A program made the translations under genes and the position numbers. From positions 3,549,001 to 3,613,000 of the forward strand of contig JAOTOL010001660.1 in the NCBI GenBank assembly GCA_034440575.1: a DNA stretch of 64,000 nucleotides, given 5' to 3'. How positions within the stretch are numbered: position 1 is the first letter of the stretch; every line of letters starts with the position of its first letter. The stretch comes from Imbricaverruca yamaguchii. Its lineage: Eukaryota > Arthropoda > Thecostraca > Neoverrucidae. The notes under the pieces are model-generated. The model searched no databases. It worked only from the letters and a program-made list of their open reading frames with translations, and had not been told where the DNA came from. Shown here piece by piece: positions 58,311-64,000 of the stretch.

Positions 58311-58640
58311 CGCAGATGACCCGACGTGACGTCATCGCCGCCGACACCTGGCGCGTGTCCGCCGCCGCCGTGCCGTGTTTTCGCTATCACGAGCCGCATC
58401 GGCCGCGGGCCTGAACGACTTCTTGTGTATCGACCTGGTGGGCGGGCGCCGCCGAGAAGTTCACGCCGCCGACCGGAGGCTGCGAGAGTGCCGAGCCTGT
58501 GCTCCGGCGGCGAGCTTTCGCCGGCAGCCGGCCATTAACACGGCGCGATATGTTTTGGTGCGATTTAATGGACTGCTGCCGAGCCGGAGGTTGGGCCAAT
58601 AAAACGGCTCGTGTCCGGTCACAAAAACGCACACGAGATC
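58311..58640. promoter_or_regulatory. CpG-rich block
   Basis: CpG-rich, single-copy DNA with GTGACGTCATCG (CRE, about 58327), GGCCATTAACACGG, GCGATTTAATGG and GGGCCAATAAAACGG. CRE, CCAAT-type and homeodomain-like words in a CpG island context suggest a regulatory element. No exon is recognised. Confidence 0.38.
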
Positions 58641-59640
58641 TTTGCTCTGTCGGAGCATCGTTAAGACCATGTTAGTACGGCATTGGATCTCCATAGTCGC
58701 CGCTGTAGAGCGTGCCGCTGTACTTTGCTGGAATCTTTGGAAATAGTCCAAGGTAGTTTCACACAAGAATAAAAGAACGGACTTTTTGCTACCCTGTAAA
58801 ATAGTGCGCTCTTCAATACATTAACGTCCTGCTTTCTTGTTGATAGGTTCGAATAAATGCAAATAGCAGCCAGTAGCTAATTGCAATATTGATCCAAATA
58901 CCAGTTAGTTCTGATTTGCCAGGGTGATGTTAAACATACTCACCTTCCTTCGTTCACACATTTTCTCAAGTTTGCATGCCAAATGTTTGCACTAAAACAA
59001 GGTGGACACGAATTCGAATTCATGTGCGTCGAATATTATGAAGAATATATATACGATTATATGCTTTCCGCACTCTGTGACAAAGACTAGAACTCCGAAG
59101 GTATGCTGAAATTAAACCGAAATACTTTAAACGTTTACACCTTAGTTGAACTTGTGAGCTGGACAAGGGAGGCAATATCATATAATCTTTCCTGTCAAAA
59201 TTCCTACACCGGATAGATGTTTTTTAACGATGGTGGGTGACGGTTCTTGACTCAGCAATGCATAAGCTAGGCCAAACTAAATAGCGCAAGCTCGGCGGAT
59301 ATGAATACGCGTCTTCGCAAGCAAGCGATTGTACTCGGCTACATGTTCGAATAGCGTGGTATCCATACAGCGCGATAAAAATAAAATTAAACGCAGGAAG
59401 CATTCCCTTCATCTCTAATGCTTTGAGGAGCATTGTAGTTCACCAGCGAACACTGGTGGTCCACGTACACCACCGAGCCACTTGTATTTGGCTCCAGTAC
59501 CATTATCGCACCAAGATAAAACAAGACAGATTTGGAATCATGTCTCAACTGACACGTGGCGCATTGCAAATGAAGGCAAAAGGGGCAGAGCAATTGATGC
59601 TGTTCTGCCCACGCACTGTATGCATCTCCCGTTCCGTCCG
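58641..59640. other. Unique AT-rich DNA
   Basis: Single-copy. Nothing is recognised. Confidence 0.4.
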
Positions 59641-59970
59641 TGCATAGTATACACCTGCCGTTCTGAGCTTACGCCGTATATACCTACGGCTTCCTTGTCA
59701 CCCCGCATATATTTGCCCTTGTACTGTTACACCGTATAAACCTGTCGTGTGCCATTACACTGTATGCACCTGCCGTGCTGTCGTTACACCGTATAGATCT
59801 GCCGTGCTGTCGTTACACCGTATACATCTGCCGTGCTGTTGTTACACCGTATACATCTGCCGTGCTGTCGTTACACCGTATACATCTGCCGTGCTGTTGT
59901 TACACCGTATACATCTGCCGTGCTGCCGATACACCGTATACACCTGCCGTTCTGCCGGTACACCCGCCGT
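59641..59970. repeat. 29-bp minisatellite
   Basis: Unit TATACATCTGCCGTGCTGTC then GTTACACCG, 29 bp (starts 59821 and 59850), about ten copies, most regular at 59760-59940. Confidence 0.92.
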
Positions 59971-60004
59971 TCTGCAGGGACACCATGCACACAGCCGGCA
60001 TGGT

Positions 60005-60235
60005 TGCACTAGTGCACTGTTATCTCTGATGTGCGATGCACTAGTGCACTGTTGCCGATGCTGCACACGAGTAGTGCACTGTTGTCGATGCAGGACATAC
60101 GAGTAGTGTACTGTTGCCGACACAGCGCACACGGGTAGTGTACTATTGGTAATACAGCATACAGTAGTGCACTATTGCCTGCATCACAGATATGTAGTGC
60201 GCTATGCATCACACGTGCCGTGCGCCCGTGTAGTG
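60005..60235. repeat. Degenerate TAGTGCACTGTTGCCGATG repeat
   Basis: About seven diverged units of 32-36 bp with GTAGTGCACTGTTG cores and CACACGAG spacers. Confidence 0.82.
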
Positions 60236-61390
60236 TATCTACTGCAGACGAGCCGCTACTACTGCCGGAACTGGCAGTGGCGCTAGCGGAAGCTAGCTGC
60301 TTGGCTTGGCGCTAAGCGGCTAGCTTAACGGGACGTGGCTAGCTTAGCACTGAGGGTCATGTTCATGTCGCTAAGCGCTAACCTTAGCAAAATAAGGAAG
60401 AATGCTATGGCTGTGAATTTCAGAGCATCAGGACAATTTGTATATATGAACAGGACAGATTGTAATACTACGGAACAATGCGGGTTTCAACACTTACGCG
60501 CTTTCCTATACAGCTCGGTGTGATGGTTGTTAGCCATCTTCGGGAGTGAAATGTCTTCGGAGTTTTTATCAGTTCGGATTCTGAAGACAAGACTTACTCC
60601 GAAGTCTTGTCTTCGGGATTTTTATCATCGGGAATTCTGCCTTTGACACAAAGACATCAAGACATAAATATTTTGGTAGCTGCATCATCAGGAGTCCTGC
60701 CTTCGGAAGTTCTGATTTCCAAGTGATGTCTTCGGTAGTCGCGGTGAGTTAGGTTAGGTTAGCTTGCAACCGAAACGCCAAGTAATATTGCAAAGCATAG
60801 GCTATAATTCAGACAAAACTGTTCCGATGATACCTCTTGGCATTGTGCAATCCGCAACCACGGTCATATTAATCATTTCTCCAAGCATACAACAAAATCA
60901 AGATATCGGGTCATTCCTCGGTTCAAAAGCCGGAAACGCCGGAAACGCCCATGCATCGCAGCAGCCCGCGCCGCCTTCGAAGTAAGCCGCATGCCGATAG
61001 GGCCAATACGGTACACGTAATCTAACGTGGCATAAACAACTCAAACCCTCGGTTCCGACTATCGGCCATTCCTGAGGCGGGCCGCGACTGCACGTTCGCT
61101 GAGCGATGTGATCGGCAGAGGACTGCTACTCAGCTGCACAGACACATGGACTCTGGAGAACATTGACTATGGTCCGGTCGACCACTAAACGTCTTCAGGT
61201 TCACGAAGTGGTGCCTGATGCATCGCTCCACAATCCAGGGAATCGGCACGATATCGGCACGGCACTGGCCACATGCAGGAAGGCGTGCTGGTCGGATGGG
61301 TATTTTGACTTCAGGAAGCGCCAGCCATAATAAGTTGGTGCCGGATAGAATGGAAGCGTGTTTTGTCAGAGTTGTAGCCTCGGGTGTGTC
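60236..61390. other. Unique DNA with GCTAGC-rich and hairpin segments
   Basis: 60275-60385 is dense in GCTAGC, CGCTAAGC and AGCTTAGC words. 60540-60740 contains recurrent CTTCGGAGT/GACTTC words around the hairpin at 60583-60614. No gene is recognised. Confidence 0.4.
60583..60614. repeat. Hairpin, 13-bp perfect arms
   Basis: GAAGACAAGACTT, loop ACTCCG, AAGTCTTGTCTTC. It lies within a patch of CTTCGG-type repeats. Confidence 0.8.
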
Positions 61391-61394
61391 CAGG

Positions 61395-61485
61395 CCAACT
61401 CGGGTGTTCAGTGTCCAGGCTACCTGGGGTATGCAATAACAGCTGATATCACCAACACGGTGGCCGGCTGGAAAAATTAACCCAG

Positions 61486-61518
<33 letters not shown>

Positions 61519-61735
61519 TACACACACACGGGCATTCAGTGCCCAGGCTACCTCGGGTGGTCAGTCCCCAGGCTACCTGAGGCGTTCAGTGTCCAGGCTA
61601 CCTCGGGTGTTCAGTGTCCAGGCTACCTAGGGTATTCGGTGTCCAGGCTATCCCGGATTTTCAGTGTTAAGGCTGCCTATGGTGTTCAGTGTCCAGGCTA
61701 CATCGGATGTTCAGTGTCCAGGCCACCTCGTATCC
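61395..61735. repeat. 25-bp minisatellite interrupted by (CA)n
   Basis: Unit GTTCAGTGTCCAGGCTACCT then CGGGT, 25 bp (starts 61584 and 61609). The array is split by non-repeat sequence and a (CA)n run at 61487-61529. Confidence 0.9.
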
Positions 61736-62265
61736 GGTCCTGACATGTACTCACTACTCACCAACACACGTTCGGCAGTCCTCCAGATTACTGCGGCTGG
61801 AGAGTTTTCGCCGGTCAGTTGTCTGGCTTTCGCCTCAGCCTGTCGCCACTCGCCACCCCTGTCCTCCGTCCTCGCACACTCCCCTGCGACCTCGATGGTG
61901 TTCGGTTGCACTACGTCGCTCGTTCGCACGCACACTGCCCGCACACCGCCGCCATCACTGCGCTCAGCCGCACGCACCCTCACGCACCCTCACACACCCT
62001 CGTCCGCAGTGCGTGTGCCCCGCGCGCCTCGGAGTACAGGGCGGCACGCGGGGTCCGGGCTGCCAGGAGGCTGCTCAGAGAATGTCGCCAGGAGGGCGCG
62101 GAAATGTCACCAGATTGGTCCGGAAAAGTCGCCAGCGGTTGTCAGCTTCTCGGGGCGCGCGAGAACTACGCCAGGGCTAGCAGATTACAGGGGAATGCCC
62201 TGGTGACAGCAGACTGAATGACAACGTAAGCATATTATGGATTGTACAGGGAAACGATCCAGGTT
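61736..62265. other. GC-rich unique DNA
   Basis: CpG-rich single-copy block with CACGCACCCTCACACACCCT-type repeats at about 61970-62000. The frames are open on one strand because of composition. No protein family is recognised. Confidence 0.35.
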
Positions 62266-62269
62266 AGCT

Positions 62270-62340
62270 GGCGGAACGCCGCCAGAGAGGCGTGGACACC
62301 CACGCCCGTTCTTAGGCGTGGACACCCACGCCTAAGAACG
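62270..62340. repeat. Cluster of three perfect hairpins
   Basis: GGCGG-AACG-CCGCC (62270-62283), GGCGTGG-ACAC-CCACGCC (62289-62306) and CGTTCTTAGGCGTGG-ACAC-CCACGCCTAAGAACG (62307-62340). The second and third share the same 18-bp core. Confidence 0.85.
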
Positions 62341-63600
62341 ACAGTTCACACATTTAACCATGGGCTATGAGGGTTAGCTGTAGAGCGAACTACGGATTGA
62401 ATATATGTGGGGACATCCGTTTGGAATGAATAGCTGAGCGGATTGGATAGAGTTTGGCAACTACAAACGGATATGAAGTGGACAACGGATTGGCTGTCCA
62501 ACTTTTCCCCATGGCAAAGAAAATGTAAGACAGTAAGTCACATTTCCTTCTGTCTTCCAACTACAACCGATATTACAATGTTACAATACATTACATTACA
62601 TTTTTGGCAATATTACAATTTTAGGATTAGCTGATGGCGATAGTTTTTGCCTATTTGTCGGGAAATGCATGATGCCATTAATCAGAAGCTATACTGTCAT
62701 GCATATTTGCACAGGTACCCTTAATGTCAAGCACATGCAAAAGAAGCTTAGGCTGGGTTTATTCCATGATGCTATCAGTTTCCGGGTATCATCAAAATTC
62801 TTTGAAATCCAGATTATTGCGATCACATTGTAAGTAACGAGCTTGTGGATTTTCTACGAATGATCACATTCAGCAACCCATCCATCCACACATGGTTTCA
62901 TTCTCTCCTATATATGCAAATACCTACAGATCCATTATGTAGGTACACATTGCGCACAATAATTATGAATATAATGTGAGCCAAATGGAACTGTAAACAC
63001 ACGATCCAATTGCAGAATGCAATCAGCAACACAAGACATGCATTGTAATCGTTATTGTTTAAGAAAAACGAATTCATTGCCTTCCTTGATCATTTAAAGT
63101 CAGTTCATAAAATACTGCATCCGGTAAGTAAGTAGTGTCACCGAAACGGGCGCATATCTTGCTTGCAAACGAACGGGTCGGGGAACATGGAACATTGAAG
63201 GTGATTCTGACGTCACCATGGCTCCAGAAGAGAGTCGAATTTATATCCTTTCGCGATATCCGTGTATGTTAATTTAGTTGACTATGCTCGCACCTGTGAG
63301 TGTACTTCGATTGAAAATGGTACAATAACTGTAAATTCAATTTGATTATGCAAATGTACAGATGAACATAATAATAGTGCCAACTCACATCACTAGTGCA
63401 CCCATGGTTATGGGTTGTATTGGTGCATTCGATGAGACATGGTTTCCTTATCGAGCAATATATAATCACCAAATGCCAATCTGAAAAAAAAATCATTCGT
63501 TTTAGATCTTGCTCTCAACTATGATAATTATTTATTGTTGAAAACTAGCTAACTAAACGCACGTTAACATCATGCATGCATACAAACAAACATGGTACCG
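62341..63600. other. Unique AT-rich DNA
   Basis: Single-copy, AT-rich, with TACATTACA words at 62580-62625. Nothing is recognised. Confidence 0.4.
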
Positions 63601-63605
63601 TAAAA

Positions 63606-63690
63606 GATTAATCGAACTGCACCTCAATATCAAGTTGGCAGCGTTGTGGAAATGCTGCCAACTTGATCTTGAGGTGCTGTTCGATGAATC
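63606..63690. ncRNA. Candidate miRNA-like precursor hairpin
   Basis: An 85-nt foldback with 37-bp arms (63606-63642 and 63654-63690), only three mismatches and an 11-nt loop GTTGTGGAAAT. Arm length and loop size fit animal pre-miRNA geometry, and the mismatches are spread along the stem. Either strand could be transcribed. No known mature miRNA is recognised. It could instead be a short palindromic mobile-element remnant; the flanks show no target duplication. Confidence 0.35.
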
Positions 63691-63884
63691 TTCCACCAAA
63701 AAGCGCAAGAGATATATCTCCAAAGCATAGGAAGAAATTATGACACTTTTTAATATGTATGGATCTGGAAAGAGAATCAGGACTCACCATCGCCGAACGG
63801 AATGTGCAATTAGTAATGCTGCAAAATTGCATTATGCAGGGTGTTTCAATGGTTTTTCTGCTTGTTCACATTCAAAGTAAAGTG

Positions 63885-63888
<4 letters not shown>

Positions 63889-63972
<84 letters not shown>

Positions 63973-64000
63973 GTGCATGTGTGTGTGTGTGTTTGTGTGT
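63889..64000. repeat. (TA)n(TG)n microsatellite, cut by window end
   Basis: TA run to about 63930, then TG with GC/GCA interruptions to the window edge. Same layout as 55497-55835. Confidence 0.97.

Noticed and set aside
60745..60765. Telomere-like GTTAGGTTAGG
   Set aside because: Only two or three units; no array.

Overview
This is a gene-poor, repeat-dense stretch of a nuclear genome from a multicellular animal. The evidence is one intact tRNA-Gly(CCC) gene without an encoded CCA, several tRNA-derived SINEs with target-site duplications, two non-autonomous hAT-type DNA transposons, long TA/TG/GA microsatellites and more than thirty minisatellite arrays. The SINE bodies, with a tRNA head and a 3' tail of the type GYGTCGTAAAAYCMAATAA, resemble elements common in marine invertebrates. 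A lophotrochozoan or similar host is my best guess, but the sequence does not prove it. No intact protein-coding gene can be supported. Nearly all long open frames lie in tandem arrays whose unit lacks stop codons.

Layout. 1-5 kb: a 36-bp minisatellite, an 845-bp hAT MITE with a perfect 8-bp duplication, a CpG-rich block with an octamer motif, and a perfect 22-bp-arm hairpin. 5-15 kb: almost continuous minisatellites (66, 49, 31, 21, 58, about 12, 6, 49 and 12-bp units) around GC-rich segments. 14-19 kb: a SINE, an E-box-bearing array and degenerate arrays. 20-22 kb: a 2-kb array of CACCTG-bearing units followed by a CpG-rich block with homeodomain-type motifs. 22-32 kb: short arrays, a SINE, two unrecognised protein-like frames, and a 61-bp array with a 549-bp higher-order repeat. 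32-39 kb: the second hAT MITE, then a cluster of CpG-rich, transcription-factor-motif-rich blocks (33.6-38.5 kb). 39-47 kb: an SGNH-hydrolase-like fragment, a 20-bp CRE-like array, further arrays and CpG blocks. 47-49 kb: two SINEs and the tRNA gene. 49-64 kb: arrays, microsatellites, one more CpG block, several hairpins including an 85-nt miRNA-like foldback, and AT-rich unique DNA.

How the parts relate. About 20 kb, roughly 31% by adding approximate block lengths, is tandem repeat. The CpG-rich blocks lack coding potential but carry clustered motifs (octamer, Fox, Ets, GATA, TCF, Sox, Otx/Gsc-like), so the window may be intergenic or intronic regulatory territory of a developmental gene outside it; that is inference. 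Nine SINE copies or tail fragments share a related 3' tail, and all nine I found are in minus orientation, which suggests one LINE machinery mobilised several SINE families.
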